A DNA stretch of 64,000 bases from Bradyrhizobium tropiciagri (GTDB taxonomy: Bacteria > Pseudomonadota > Alphaproteobacteria > Rhizobiales > Xanthobacteraceae), in the NCBI RefSeq assembly GCF_018130505.1, contig NZ_JAFCKH010000003.1:582191-646190 (forward strand), written 5' to 3'. Position 1 is the first letter of the stretch. Each line of letters begins with the position of its first letter. Of the stretch, positions 1-9,419 are shown piece by piece. Under the pieces are notes generated by a model that worked only from the letters and a program-made list of their open reading frames with translations, was not told where the DNA came from and searched no databases. Made by a program: the position numbers and the translations under genes.

Positions 1-64
1 AGGAAGCCAAAACGGTCACGGTCCCAGGCTAGATAGAAGCCCGTCCCGTGCCCCGAGGTCTTTG

Positions 65-1126
65 ATGGCTACCTTGTTCCGATCGCCGATTGCCCGCCTA
101 CTGCTTGCCGCGACGCTGGGCGCGATGGCGAAGCCCGCGCAGGCCAATGATTCGGCGGCCGCGATGGCCGCCGGCGGCCTTCAGCTCGTCAGGAGCGATC
201 AGGTCCGGATGGTATCGGAGGTGCTGCGCATCGCGCCGAGGCTGGTCGAGGTCGACTATGTCTTCGAGAACACTGGCGCGACGGACGCGACGACGCTGGT
301 GGCCTTTCCGTTGCCGGAGCTCAGCCAGACGGTTTGGTATTACAGCCCACTCAACATCCCGTTCGGCAAAGACTCCAATTTCATCGGATTTCAGGTCTGG
401 GCCGATGGGCGGGAAATCAAGCCGGACATCGAAGTCAGGGCGTTCGGCAAAGGCGGCGAAATCACCGCCGAACTTGAGAGGCTGGGCGTCGACGCTCTCC
501 ACCCCGATCTCAGTCGGCCGGAAGTCGTGGACGCGCTGCGGCGGCGGGACCTCCTCATCGGCGACGGCACCGACAGCAAGACCAATAAGGCCCGGTTCGT
601 CGCAGACTGGTCCGTCAGGGTCAGTTTCCATTGGTCGCAGACGTTCCCGGCCGGCAAGCAGGTCGCTGTGCGGCACCGGTATCGCCCGGCCTATGGCGGC
701 TTCTACGCGCATGTCGATCCAAGTGCTCGGCGCCTTCGGGACAACAAGGATCAGACGCTCGGCGGGCAATGGTGCTTCGACCAGAGCTACCGGGCTGCCG
801 AGGGAAGATTGCTGGATCGGCAGTACGCGGCTGCGGCGAAGCGAGGGGACTACGTCTCAGGCGACTACGACGTGTGGTACGACTTCGTCCAATACGTGCT
901 CAAGACCGGCGCCAACTGGAACGGTCCGATCGGCCGCTTCGAACTGCAGATCGACAAGGGCGGCGCCGAACTGGTGTCGAGCTGCCCAATTCCGGGCTTG
1001 CAGCTGCAACGTACTCCCTACGGCTTCAATGCCGTCGCCGAGCACTATACGCCGACCAACGATCTCGACATCCTGTTCGTCTCGAGCCGTTTCCTCGGAA
1101 AGCCGGATAGCTCGCAGGAGCAATAA
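65..1126 (+). CDS. DUF4424 domain-containing exported protein
   Basis: This 353-residue protein resembles the DUF4424 family, which has no known function. A signal peptide is visible: a short basic N-terminus, a hydrophobic stretch LLLAATLGA and a likely cleavage after AKPAQA. The mature part is rich in beta-strand-like sequence, with the DYVFENTGATDATTLVAFPLPEL region near the N-terminus that is typical of the family. It contains cysteines near WCFDQSY and SSCPIPG that could form a disulfide in the periplasm. The ATG at 65 is preferred over the TTG three bases upstream. The gene stands alone, convergent with the next gene. Family assignment is from recognition of the sequence pattern; no substrate or partner can be inferred. 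Confidence 0.8.
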   Translation: MATLFRSPIARLLLAATLGAMAKPAQANDSAAAMAAGGLQLVRSDQVRMVSEVLRIAPRLVEVDYVFENTGATDATTLVAFPLPELSQTVWYYSPLNIPFGKDSNFIGFQVWADGREIKPDIEVRAFGKGGEITAELERLGVDALHPDLSRPEVVDALRRRDLLIGDGTDSKTNKARFVADWSVRVSFHWSQTFPAGKQVAVRHRYRPAYGGFYAHVDPSARRLRDNKDQTLGGQWCFDQSYRAAEGRLLDRQYAAAAKRGDYVSGDYDVWYDFVQYVLKTGANWNGPIGRFELQIDKGGAELVSSCPIPGLQLQRTPYGFNAVAEHYTPTNDLDILFVSSRFLGKPDSSQEQ

Positions 1127-1138
1127 GGATCAGCCAAC

Positions 1139-1163
1139 AAAAAAGCGCCGGCAAAGCCGGCGC
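1139..1163 (-). terminator. Intrinsic terminator of the L,D-transpeptidase gene
   Basis: A perfect 8-bp stem (GCGCCGGC/GCCGGCGC) with a three-base loop is followed, reading leftward, by six T residues. It lies 30 bp beyond the stop of the leftward L,D-transpeptidase gene and also sits just after the convergent DUF4424 gene. Confidence 0.85.
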
Positions 1164-1192
1164 CCTTGATCGCGGTTGCGATGTGATGCGGA

Positions 1193-1870
1193 TCAGTAGG
1201 TCGTGCCGCCGCCGCCCTGCAGCGCCATCTGCGGCTTGTAGGGGCTGTCACCGTGCTTCGGCTCCAGCACCACGACCATGGTGCCGAGCTTGACGCGGTT
1301 GTAGAGGTCGATGACGTCCTCGTTGGTCATGCGGATGCAGCCCGAGGAGATCGAGGCGCCGATATATTCCGGCTGGTTGGTGCCGTGGATGCGGAACAGC
1401 GTGTCCTTGCCGCCCGAGTAGAGATACATCGCGCGCGAGCCCATCGGATTGTCCGGGCCGGGAGCGACGAACGTCGGAACGCCGAGGCGGGAGATTTCGC
1501 CGGGGGTCGGGTGCCAGGCCGGCCATTCGGTCATGCTGCCAACCTTGGCGATGCCGGACCAGGCCATCGCCTCTTCGCCGACCGTGATGCCGTAGCGGAT
1601 CGCCTTGCCGTCGTTCAGCACGTAATAGAGGTAATGGTTGTCGGAATCGACCAGGATGGAGCCCGGGGCTTCCTTGCGGTGATATTCGACGATGGCGCGG
1701 CGGAACGGCTCGGCGACCGGGGTCTTGACGTAGGTGGTCTTGGCCAGCAGTTCCTTGTCACGCGGCTTGAAGTTCGAGGTGTTGGTTGCCTCGTAGGTTG
1801 TTGCCTGCATGCAACCCGACAACATCAGGCCCGCGGCCAGGACTCCGAAGATAACTTTCAGCGACGACAT
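1193..1870 (-). CDS. L,D-transpeptidase (YkuD domain) lipoprotein
   Basis: This 225-residue enzyme probably forms 3-3 peptidoglycan cross-links or anchors proteins to the wall from the periplasm. The N-terminus is a lipoprotein signal with lipobox LSGC at residues 17-20. The YkuD catalytic motif is complete: His162 in HGTN and Cys178 in SSGCIRMTNEDV. The segment YYVLNDGKAIRYGITVG before it is the usual start of the YkuD fold. The C-terminus ends in a Gly-rich tail. Length fits the short alphaproteobacterial lipoprotein type. It is monocistronic, with its own terminator, and its upstream region is shared with the divergent corA. Which of the several L,D-transpeptidases of the genus it represents cannot be told from sequence alone. 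Confidence 0.93.
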   Translation of the reverse strand: MSSLKVIFGVLAAGLMLSGCMQATTYEATNTSNFKPRDKELLAKTTYVKTPVAEPFRRAIVEYHRKEAPGSILVDSDNHYLYYVLNDGKAIRYGITVGEEAMAWSGIAKVGSMTEWPAWHPTPGEISRLGVPTFVAPGPDNPMGSRAMYLYSGGKDTLFRIHGTNQPEYIGASISSGCIRMTNEDVIDLYNRVKLGTMVVVLEPKHGDSPYKPQMALQGGGGTTY

Positions 1871-2209
1871 GATTTACATTCCAATCGAAAACCTGCGCCC
1901 GAAAGCGCCAATATTGCGCCCCAAACGCCACGATTCCATTGATGGCATTATCGCCGAAACTCGACTTTCTTCCCAGCATTTAGATGCTCTTCCCGCGCTG
2001 CGGGACGTGATCTGTGGCTTTTTTGCCGCAAGTCCGCTGGCGCCGGGCGGCTTTTTGTGCAAACAGGCAACGGTCGCCCGAGTCGACGCCCACGGCGCTG
2101 CCACCCGGCCGCCACAAGGATGGACGCCCGGTTAATATGCCGGTCATCAAGCGCCCGTCAGAATCGCGCTAAGTCCACCGGTCCTGCCGTCCCGTTTCGT
2201 GGAGTTCCT
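1871..2209. other. Divergent intergenic region between ldt and corA
   Basis: A 339-bp stretch between two divergently transcribed genes. It must hold promoters for both, but no unambiguous -35/-10 pair or operator was recognised. Open frames here are short and lack family resemblance. Confidence 0.5.
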
Positions 2210-3187
2210 ATGCTGTCGGTGTTCGTCCCCTCCGAATTCACCCTCAAGAAAGCCGCCGCCACCGATCTGGCGGCGTTGCCGGAGGCCGCGGTCTGGGTCG
2301 ACCTGGTGAACCCGACCGTCGAGGAGGACCGCGCCGTCGAGAAGCTGGCGGGGATCGCAGTCCCGACCCGCGAAGACATGCAGGAGATCGAGATCTCCAG
2401 CCGCCTCTATATCGAGAACGGCGCGCGCTACATGACCGCGACGCTGATGTGCCAATCCGATACCGACATGCCGCGCACCACGGCCGTCACCTTCATCCTG
2501 ACCGGCCATCGCCTGGTCACGGTGCGCTACGACCTGCCGAAACCGTTCGCGCTGGTCGAGGCCAAGCTGGCGCGCTCCTGCGCGCCCACCATCACCGGCG
2601 AACAGGTGCTGATGGAACTGCTGGATGCGGTGATCGACCGCTGCGCCGACATCCTGGAGCGCTGCGGCGCCGAGATCGACGAGGTCTCCCACGACATCTT
2701 CGAGCCCGAGAGCGAGCGCCACGGCCAGGCCAAGCGCTATTCGCAGATTTTGATCGCGATCGGCCGCAAGGGCGATTTGACCTCCAAGGTCCGCGAAAGC
2801 CTGGTCTCGATCGGCCGCCTCGTCACCTTCCTCTCCGCGGTGGTGGAAGGCGTGAAATGGTCCAAGGACATGCGCGAGCAGCTCAAGACCATGCAGCGTG
2901 ACGTTTCGTCACTGACCGACCACGCCTCCTATCTTTCCAACAAGATCACCTTCGTGCTCGACGCCATGCTCGGCGTGGTCAATCTGGAACAGAACAACAT
3001 CATCAAGCTGTTCTCGGTGATGGCCGTGGTCTTGATGCCGCCGACCCTGATCGCCTCGATCTACGGCATGAATTTCAAGGTGATGCCGGAGCTCGAATGG
3101 GTGCACGGCTATCCGATGGCGCTGATCATGATGCTGATCGCGGCGATCGTGCCGTACTGGATCTTCAAGTGGAAGAAGTGGCTTTAG
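2210..3187 (+). CDS. corA: CorA-family magnesium transporter
   Basis: A 325-residue inner-membrane divalent cation channel, expected to import Mg2+ (and possibly Co2+/Ni2+). The diagnostic GMN selectivity motif (YGMN) is at residues 286-288, directly after TM1 (about 266-285); TM2 is about 302-320 and the protein ends in a basic tail WKKWL. The long acidic and helical N-terminal cytoplasmic domain is of normal length. The frame is open upstream to 2057, but the ATG at 2210 gives the standard CorA start MLSVFV and follows a GGAG-like sequence. No Mg2+ riboswitch was recognised upstream. Confidence 0.93.
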   Translation: MLSVFVPSEFTLKKAAATDLAALPEAAVWVDLVNPTVEEDRAVEKLAGIAVPTREDMQEIEISSRLYIENGARYMTATLMCQSDTDMPRTTAVTFILTGHRLVTVRYDLPKPFALVEAKLARSCAPTITGEQVLMELLDAVIDRCADILERCGAEIDEVSHDIFEPESERHGQAKRYSQILIAIGRKGDLTSKVRESLVSIGRLVTFLSAVVEGVKWSKDMREQLKTMQRDVSSLTDHASYLSNKITFVLDAMLGVVNLEQNNIIKLFSVMAVVLMPPTLIASIYGMNFKVMPELEWVHGYPMALIMMLIAAIVPYWIFKWKKWL

Positions 3188-3328
3188 ACGCTGTTTTTCA
3201 GCGCGCGCGTAGCATTTTGGGATTCGGGCAGACTGCCTTATTTCCTCTCCTAAAATTTGAGCGTTGCGCTGAACGTTTGGGCGAAACTTGTCTGCAATAA
3301 CGTCCGCCTCGAAAGCCGGAGGACAGCA

Positions 3329-3550
3329 ATGGTTGCGAAAATCATAACGCCACGGCGTAACGTCATCGACTTTGCGCGCTATCAACAGGGCCGCGGAGCA
3401 GGCAAGGTGCAGGCGATCTCGCCGAGGCTCTGCCGATACTGTGGCGCTGCGTTGCTCGATGGTGAGAATGAAGACGAATGCTCCAGCGCGCTGAACACGC
3501 TCGCGCTGCAGCCGCTCGAGAACAAGCCGCGCCGGTTCTACGCGGATTAG
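3329..3550 (+). CDS. Small conserved hypothetical protein with CxxC motif
   Basis: A 73-residue protein with no recognised family. The ATG at 3329 is preceded by a clear GGAGG ribosome-binding site at good spacing, which is why the upstream part of the open frame is excluded. The protein has a basic N-terminus (ITPRRNVIDFARYQQ) and a central CRYCGAALLDGENEDEC segment, so a Cys-x2-Cys pair plus a third cysteine could bind zinc. The size and motif resemble the small rhizobial hypothetical proteins. Function is unknown. Confidence 0.6.
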   Translation: MVAKIITPRRNVIDFARYQQGRGAGKVQAISPRLCRYCGAALLDGENEDECSSALNTLALQPLENKPRRFYAD

Positions 3551-3687
3551 AAGCTCTCGCTTCGGAGGCAGAAGCCTCGCTTTCTTTCCCCGTTACGTCT
3601 GCACTCGAAGCAATCCCAACTTGACGGCCGCGGCGGCGGCCGGGATCGCCTCGACACCCTTCCAAAAATAACCAGCCTCTCCAACGC

Positions 3688-4440
3688 TCAGACGTGCTGA
3701 CCGCCGTTGATGTGAATCTCGGCGCCGTTCACGTAGGAGCTGGTTTCCGTGCACAGCACGTAGATGATCTTGGCGACCTCGTCCGGCGTGCCCAAACGGT
3801 GCATCGGAATCTGCTGGTCGACGATCTTCTCGGTGCCGGGCGACAGGATCGAGGTGTCGATCTCGCCGGGTGCGATCGCGTTGACGCGGACGCCGACGCG
3901 GCCGAAGTCGGAGGCCATCTCGCGCGTCAGCGCAGCCAGCGCCGCCTTCGACGTCGCATAGGCCGCGCCCGCGAACGGATGCACGCGCGATCCTGCGATC
4001 GAGGTGACGTTCACCACCGCGCCCCTGGCGTGCTTCAACTCTTCGATCAGGCCGCGCGCGATCATGATCGGCGCGAAGAAGTTGACGTGGAAGACGTGGG
4101 TCCAGGTCTCGATGTCGGTGTCCATGGTGCCCATGCGGCCGCCGCCGGGCGCTTTCGGCGAGATCGCCGCGTTGTTGACCAGCGCGTGCAACTCGTCGTT
4201 GTCGAGCCGCCGCCGGATCTCGGAGATCGCGCGCACGGTGTCGTCATGACTGCCGAGGTCGACCTCGATATGATCCTCCGGCCCGGCGCCCCACGGACAG
4301 ACTTCCGGGAAGGCGTGCCGCGACAGCGTGATGACCCGCCAGCCGGCGGATGAGAAGCGGATTGCGGTGGCATGGCCGATGCCGCGGCTCGCGCCGGTCA
4401 GGAGCAGCGTGCGCCGCGGTGCATTGGATGAGGGGGGCAT
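3688..4440 (-). CDS. SDR family NAD(P)-dependent oxidoreductase
   Basis: A 250-residue classical short-chain dehydrogenase. The nucleotide-binding TGASRGIG is at residues 15-22, NNAA at about 89-92, the catalytic Ser at 147 (NVTSIAG) and Tyr161/Lys165 in YATSK. The C-terminus GAEIHINGGQHV is typical. It is 56 bp downstream of pdxH on the same strand, so the two may be cotranscribed. The substrate is not predictable; the family acts on alcohols, sugars and acyl carriers. Confidence 0.88.
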   Translation of the reverse strand: MPPSSNAPRRTLLLTGASRGIGHATAIRFSSAGWRVITLSRHAFPEVCPWGAGPEDHIEVDLGSHDDTVRAISEIRRRLDNDELHALVNNAAISPKAPGGGRMGTMDTDIETWTHVFHVNFFAPIMIARGLIEELKHARGAVVNVTSIAGSRVHPFAGAAYATSKAALAALTREMASDFGRVGVRVNAIAPGEIDTSILSPGTEKIVDQQIPMHRLGTPDEVAKIIYVLCTETSSYVNGAEIHINGGQHV

Positions 4441-4496
4441 GTCGATCCTTCAGCGTTGAGCGGCGGCTGCGTTCGCGTAACGACGGGGCTTCAGCG

Positions 4497-5138
4497 TCAG
4501 GGATAGAGCCGCACTTTCGACCATGCATGATCCGCACCGTCGCGGCGGAATTCGATGCGGTCGTGCAGGCGGAACGGGCGGTCGTGCCAGAACTCGAAAC
4601 GCTGCGGCGTGATCCGCCAGCCGCTCCAGCCCGGCGGGCGCGGCACTTCGCCGATCATGTATTTGGCGCCGACCTTGGCAATGGCTTGCTCGAAGGCGAA
4701 GCGGCTCTCCAGCGGCTGCGACTGCTTGCTGGCCCAGGCGCCGATCTGCGCCTGCTTCGGCCGCGTGGCGAAATAGGCGTCGGCCTCGGCATCGGTCACC
4801 GGCGTCACCGGCCCGCGGATGCGCACCTGGCGGCGTAGCGACTTCCAGTGGAACAGCAGCGCGGCCTTCGGATTGGCGGCGAGCTCGCGCCCCTTGGCGC
4901 TGGCGATGTGGCTGTAGAACACGAAGCCGTCGGCATCGAAACCTTTCATCAGCACCATGCGCAGGTCGGGCAACCCGTCGGCATCGACGGTCGCGAGCGC
5001 CATCGCGTTCGGATCGTTCGGCTCGGATTTGACCGCTTCGGCAAACCATTCGGCGAACAGGGCAAACGGCTCCTCCGCTGCGGTAAAATCACCCGATGTT
5101 AACGGTGTCGGGTGTTTGATGGAGCTCGTGTCGGTCAT
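4497..5138 (-). CDS. pdxH: Pyridoxamine 5'-phosphate oxidase
   Basis: This 213-residue FMN flavoprotein oxidises pyridoxine/pyridoxamine 5'-phosphate to pyridoxal phosphate, the last step of PLP salvage. Family features are visible: the early [23 protein letters not shown], then [25 protein letters not shown], and the C-terminal [27 protein letters not shown] ending in LYP. The ATG at 5138 (MTDTSS) gives the usual length; an in-frame ATG at 5159 would add seven residues. It is divergent from the following lipoprotein gene and probably shares a short promoter region with it. Confidence 0.94.
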   Translation of the reverse strand: MTDTSSIKHPTPLTSGDFTAAEEPFALFAEWFAEAVKSEPNDPNAMALATVDADGLPDLRMVLMKGFDADGFVFYSHIASAKGRELAANPKAALLFHWKSLRRQVRIRGPVTPVTDAEADAYFATRPKQAQIGAWASKQSQPLESRFAFEQAIAKVGAKYMIGEVPRPPGWSGWRITPQRFEFWHDRPFRLHDRIEFRRDGADHAWSKVRLYP

Positions 5139-5180
5139 GTCAGGGGTCCCGATTTGCATTCGCCCGCGTCCCAGAACGCA

Positions 5181-5654
5181 TTGCTAGCCCTATATAGGGC
5201 ATGGGGACGCGTTGGCCTATCGGCGATCCCGCCCGCGGGCACGGTGGTGGTGCTCATTCTCATCGGCGTCGGTGCGGGCGGCTGCAGTCTCTCGCGCAGC
5301 GACGCCTTCGCGAAGCTCGACGACAAGGATGTGACGGGCACGATCAGCCCGACGCTGGCGAGCGCGCCGGCGCCGACCGACAGCGATCTCGCCTTCACCC
5401 GCAATGCCGCCTCCGACGTGCTGACCAAGGGCAGCAAGGATTCCAGCCAGCCTTGGGAAAATCCGCAGACCGGCGCGCGCGGCTCGGTGACGCCGCTGGC
5501 CCAGGCCTATTCCGGCGAGGACGGCCGGACCTGCCGGGACTTCCTCGCCAGCTATGTCAATGGAACCACCGAGAGCTGGCTGCAGGGCGCCGCCTGCAAG
5601 ACTGGACAAGGGCGGTGGGAAATCCATAGCCTGAAGCCGTGGCGAAAGTCCTGA
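5181..5654 (+). CDS. Putative lipoprotein resembling the RT0821/Lpp0805 surface-protein family
   Basis: A small exported protein, about 157 residues if the TTG at 5181 is used. A hydrophobic stretch [10 protein letters not shown] is followed by AGGC, a plausible though imperfect lipobox, then a Ser/Asp/Thr-rich linker. The C-terminal part ([40 protein letters not shown]) matches the cysteine-containing core of the RT0821/Lpp0805 surface-protein family known from rhizobia and rickettsiae; function is unknown. The start is uncertain: GTG codons at 5244-5250 are alternatives with a shorter signal. It lies between divergent pdxH and the downstream dnaJ-like gene. Confidence 0.65.
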   Translation: MLALYRAWGRVGLSAIPPAGTVVVLILIGVGAGGCSLSRSDAFAKLDDKDVTGTISPTLASAPAPTDSDLAFTRNAASDVLTKGSKDSSQPWENPQTGARGSVTPLAQAYSGEDGRTCRDFLASYVNGTTESWLQGAACKTGQGRWEIHSLKPWRKS

Positions 5655-5790
5655 GCGCGTCTCGCCCGGATTTTCGGGCGAGGGGATCGGGCGAGTTGCA
5701 AAAATGCCACTAAGTCCCCACATGACAACAAAGTGGGCCCTATCGGGTCCCGGACCCAGAATCGATTTTCCCGTGAAGGAGACGTGACGG

Positions 5791-6753
5791 ATGCGCGACC
5801 CCTATGAGGTCTTGGGGGTGCCGCGGAGCGCCAGCGCCGCAGCGATCAAGAGCGCCTATCGCAAGCTCGCCAAGAAGCACCACCCCGACAGCAACAAGAA
5901 CGATCCGAAGGCGGCGGCCCGCTTTTCCGAGATCAACAGCGCCAACGAGATCATCGGCGACGAGGACAAGCGCAAGCAGTTCGATCGCGGCGAGATCGAC
6001 GGCGACGGCAAGCCGCGCTTCCAGGGTTTCCCCGGCGGCGGCGCAGGCGGCCGTGCCGGTCCCGGCGGCTTCGAATACAGCTTCCGCAGCGCTCCCGGCG
6101 GCAGCGGCACGATGGGCGGCGGCAGCTTCGAGGACATCCTCAACAGCATGTTCGGCAATGCCGCGCGTGGCGGCGGCGGCCGCGCCGGCCGCGCCAACCC
6201 GTTCGAGTTCGAGGGCGGCGGGGTCGGCGTCGATCTCGACCTGTCGGTCGCGATGACGGTGTCGCTGGAGGAGGCGGTCAACGGCGGCGAGAAGCGCGTC
6301 CGCCTGCCGACCGGCCGAGAGCTCAACGTCAAGATTCCCGCCGGCGTCACCGCCGGCCAGCAGATCCGGCTGAAGGGGCAGGGCGAGACTGCGCCCGGCC
6401 ACCCGCCCGGCGATCTCCTGATCACGGTGTCGATCGCGCCGCATCCGTTCTTCAAGGTCGACGGCAACGATCTCAGGATCGATCTGTCGATCACGCTCTA
6501 TGAGGCGGTGCTTGGCGGCAAGGTGCGCGTACCGACGCTGGGCAGCGCGGTCGAGCTGTCGATCCCGAAGAACACGTCCAGCGGCCGCACCTTCCGCCTC
6601 AAGGGCAAGGGCCTCCCGAAGGCGGGCGCATCGGGCGATCTCTACGTCACCACCCGCATCATCCTTCCCGACGGGAACGATGCCGACCTTGAGGCATTGA
6701 TGCAGACGTGGCGGGAACGACATCCCTACAATCCGCGCGGCGATCTCGGCTGA
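5791..6753 (+). CDS. DnaJ C-terminal domain co-chaperone (CbpA-like)
   Basis: A 320-residue Hsp40 protein that should stimulate DnaK ATPase. The J domain is residues 1-70 with the HPD motif at 31-33. A Gly/Phe-rich linker (GFPGGGAGGRAGPGG) follows, then two C-terminal substrate-binding domains from about residue 145. There is no Cys-rich zinc-finger region, so it is a class II (CbpA-type) protein rather than DnaJ itself. The ATG is preceded by GAAGGAGA, a strong ribosome-binding site. It is the last gene before a 440-bp gap. Confidence 0.9.
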   Translation: MRDPYEVLGVPRSASAAAIKSAYRKLAKKHHPDSNKNDPKAAARFSEINSANEIIGDEDKRKQFDRGEIDGDGKPRFQGFPGGGAGGRAGPGGFEYSFRSAPGGSGTMGGGSFEDILNSMFGNAARGGGGRAGRANPFEFEGGGVGVDLDLSVAMTVSLEEAVNGGEKRVRLPTGRELNVKIPAGVTAGQQIRLKGQGETAPGHPPGDLLITVSIAPHPFFKVDGNDLRIDLSITLYEAVLGGKVRVPTLGSAVELSIPKNTSSGRTFRLKGKGLPKAGASGDLYVTTRIILPDGNDADLEALMQTWRERHPYNPRGDLG

Positions 6754-7193
6754 TCGCAGGCAACGCGCCCAAGATGCGAAACTGCGCTACCCCCGGAGTC
6801 TTTGGGGGTAGACAACGGGCATCGCGAACGCGTTGAAAGAAGGCCAACCGCGTCCCGACGTTCCTGCGGCGTGCAGAACGGTCCGGGCAGCGGATCAAGG
6901 AGTGCGGCCTCGAGAGGGGGACCAGCGCGGTACCAAACCCCAATCGAGGCCGCGTGCGCCGATCGGCGGATCGAGCGCAGCATCATCTTCGCGTGAACAT
7001 CCGGTACGATAATGAGACGCGCAAATGTCGCGATTCGAAATTTTCGATGTCGGAATTGGGACGGCGAGTGAGGCTGGATTCATTCGTCGTTTTTGTCCCG
7101 TAGAATTACGGGCCCAGGCCGGATGAGTCGGGATTGAGCAGCCCTGCCAGTGGCTTCGATCCACCCTTTTCCCGTTCGGGCGAGCGGCAGATG
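6754..7193. other. Intergenic region, no gene seen
   Basis: 440 bp between the co-chaperone gene and the convergent anti-sigma gene. The open frames present do not resemble known proteins and have no good start context. A short inverted repeat around CCCCGGAGTCTTTGGGGG (about 6790-6810) is the only structure noticed. Confidence 0.45.
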
Positions 7194-7958
7194 TCAGCCG
7201 CCGCTCTTCTCCATCTGGTCGTAGACCGACTGCGCGACCTGGGTCAGGCGGCCCCGGTCGTTGCCGCCGCTGACCACATAGGCGACCCCCCGATCGGCCC
7301 AGAACAGCGCCCCGTCATTGCCCTTGGCCGAGTAGCGCATCTGGGTCGGCTCGGTCTTCGCCTTCGCGGTGTAGACCGTGAAGCGCTCGCCGGACGCACC
7401 CTCATACATCAGGAAAGAGGCCGGTCCGCTCGGTCCGGGCAACAGCCGGCCGCCGACCAGCTTCAGCCCGGCCAGCTCCGGCGCCCGGACGTCCCAGCCG
7501 CAGCGCCGGGTTAGCCATTGCTGCAGATGGTCGCGCTCGCTGCCGGGCACCTCGACCGGGTGGCGGACTTCGACCACGTAGAGCCGGTGCGCATCGAGCG
7601 CGTCCAGCGTGAAGCTCTGGAAGATCGACGGCGTCGCCGCCGCGCCACGTGCGACCCAGCCGGCGCCGCCGCCGGCGACGAAGGCAACGAGCGTCGCCGC
7701 CACCGCGCCGTACAGCCAGCGCCGCGGCTGGCGCTGCAGCCGCTCGAGCTCGAGCCGCTTCGGCACCGCCTCGTCCACCACGGAATCGTAGCGCGCGTGC
7801 AGCGTCTCGGCCATGTCGCGCCATGACTGCACCCGCGCGGCGTCGTCGGGATGCGCGGCGAGCCATGCCTCGACATCGGCGCAGCGTTCGGCCGGCAACT
7901 CGTTGTCGACGTAGGCGTGCAGCTCGTCTTCGGTGACGGGAATGTTCGGCTCGGTCAT
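7194..7958 (-). CDS. Anti-sigma factor, membrane-anchored
   Basis: A 254-residue protein with a cytoplasmic N-terminal anti-sigma region (TEDELHAYVDNELPAERCADVEAWLAAHPDDAARV), one transmembrane helix at about residues 86-107 (LYGAVAATLVAFVAGGGAGW) and a periplasmic C-terminal part of about 145 residues. The N-terminus has the pattern of RskA/FecR-type transmembrane anti-sigma factors, but the full HxxxCxxC zinc motif is not present. It is 60 bp downstream of the ECF sigma gene on the same strand, the standard arrangement, so it very likely sequesters that sigma factor. Confidence 0.87.
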   Translation of the reverse strand: MTEPNIPVTEDELHAYVDNELPAERCADVEAWLAAHPDDAARVQSWRDMAETLHARYDSVVDEAVPKRLELERLQRQPRRWLYGAVAATLVAFVAGGGAGWVARGAAATPSIFQSFTLDALDAHRLYVVEVRHPVEVPGSERDHLQQWLTRRCGWDVRAPELAGLKLVGGRLLPGPSGPASFLMYEGASGERFTVYTAKAKTEPTQMRYSAKGNDGALFWADRGVAYVVSGGNDRGRLTQVAQSVYDQMEKSGG

Positions 7959-8018
7959 ATCTTCGTCTCTGTCAAATTTCGCTTCGATATCGTTTCAAGC
8001 ACAGGCCAATCGCTTAAC

Positions 8019-8507
8019 TCATTTCACCCGCCTGAGCGCCGGGCGCTCGCCCTCCAGCACGGCCCGCACATGGGCGCGGGCGCGGGCGAGGCGCGACATC
8101 ACGGTGCCGATCGGCACGCCCTGGATGTCGGCGACGTCGCGGTAGCTCATGCCCTCCAGCACGACGAGCAGCAGCACCGAGCGCTGCTCCTCGACCAGCG
8201 TCGACAGCGCGCGCTCGATGTCGCGTGCCTCGGCCTCGGTGCCGCTGGCGTCGGCATTGTTGTCGAGCAGCGGCACCAGCGGCGGCCGCCGCGCCAGCGA
8301 GCGGCGGCGATTCTTGTTCAGATTGGTCAGGATCGTATAGAGCCAGCTCCTGAGGTCGCCGCCGAGAAACAGCCGCTCCGAGCGCAGCGCGCGCACCAGG
8401 GTATCCTGCACCAGATCGTCGGCGATGTCGGCGTCACGCGCGAGCGCACGCGCGTAACGGCGCAGCGCCGGTATCATGGCCTCGACACTTTGACGAAACG
8501 CGTTCAT
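8019..8507 (-). CDS. ECF-family RNA polymerase sigma factor
   Basis: A 162-residue sigma-70 family protein with region 2 (ADDLVQDTLVRALRSERLF) and region 4 (LEGMSYRDVADIQGVPIGTVMSRLARARAHVR). The short loop between them lacks sigma-3, as expected for ECF factors. The gene precedes the anti-sigma gene. ECF operons usually autoregulate, but no promoter could be assigned with confidence in the 231 bp upstream. The regulon is unknown. Confidence 0.93.
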   Translation of the reverse strand: MNAFRQSVEAMIPALRRYARALARDADIADDLVQDTLVRALRSERLFLGGDLRSWLYTILTNLNKNRRRSLARRPPLVPLLDNNADASGTEAEARDIERALSTLVEEQRSVLLLVVLEGMSYRDVADIQGVPIGTVMSRLARARAHVRAVLEGERPALRRVK

Positions 8508-8738
8508 GTATCCCAGTGCTTGATCGCCGCGGTGATAACCGCCTTCTCCAGCATAACACCCAAATTGCGCGGCTATTCCGCTTGCGCGGATTTGCGCATG
8601 TCCCGTGCGTCGATTGGGGCTATACCGGACCCGAGTGCTGGTGTACCCGAACTCCGCAAATTCGGCGCGTGGCAGGACTCCTGATGTCGCAGACTCCAGG
8701 CGAGCGCGCCTGACTCAGCAGGGACTGACGAGCCGCGA

Positions 8739-9338
8739 ATGCCTGCACCAACGATCTACTTCATCCGCCACGGCGAGACGTCGTGGAACGCGGCGGGCCG
8801 GCTGCAGGGCGTGCAGGACATCGCCCTCAACGAGCTCGGCCGCCGCCAGGCGGCGCATGCCGGGCGCGTGCTCGGCGATCTGCTTGCGCGCGACGGCCAC
8901 GACAAGTCGGCGCTGCCGTTTGTCGCAAGTCCGTTGATCCGGGCGCGTGCGACCATGGAGCTGGTGCGCGGCGAGCTCGGCCTGCCGCCGGGCGACTACA
9001 TACTCGACCGCCGGCTGCGCGAGATCGGCTACGGCGTCTGGGAAGGCTCGACCCTGGCCGAGGCGCAGGCCGCCGATCCCGCGCTCTATGCCCGCCGCCA
9101 GGCCGACAAGTGGACGGTGTCGCCGTCCGGCGGCGAGAGCTATGTCGAGGTGCAGGCGCGGATGACCGACTGGTACCACTCGGTGACCTCGGACACGGTG
9201 GCCGTCGCTCATGGCGGCACGGCGCGAGCACTGATGGTGGCGCTTGGCCACGAGACGCCGGTCTCTGCCGCGGACCTCTACATCGAGCAGGGCGCGGTCT
9301 ACGTGTTCGGCGAACAGGGCCTGCGGAAGTATAGTTAA
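8739..9338 (+). CDS. Histidine phosphatase family protein
   Basis: A 199-residue phosphoglycerate-mutase-like phosphatase. The phosphohistidine motif RHGE is at residues 10-13 (YFIRHGETSWN). SPLIRARATMELV supplies the second arginine, and the second histidine lies in VAVAHGGTARALM. The family covers broad-specificity phosphatases, so the substrate cannot be set. The gene is 81 bp before aroC and may be cotranscribed. Confidence 0.88.
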   Translation: MPAPTIYFIRHGETSWNAAGRLQGVQDIALNELGRRQAAHAGRVLGDLLARDGHDKSALPFVASPLIRARATMELVRGELGLPPGDYILDRRLREIGYGVWEGSTLAEAQAADPALYARRQADKWTVSPSGGESYVEVQARMTDWYHSVTSDTVAVAHGGTARALMVALGHETPVSAADLYIEQGAVYVFGEQGLRKYS

Positions 9339-9419
9339 GAGGCGCGCAAACCTCTCCTTCGCCACAACCGGCGTGACGAACCTGTTTGACGCTGCCGACC
9401 CTGCACGCTACCACACGCC

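Noticed and set aside
90-1169. Long open frame overlapping the DUF4424 gene
   Set aside because: Highly Arg/Ser-rich product with no family match; it is the out-of-frame shadow common in GC-rich DNA.
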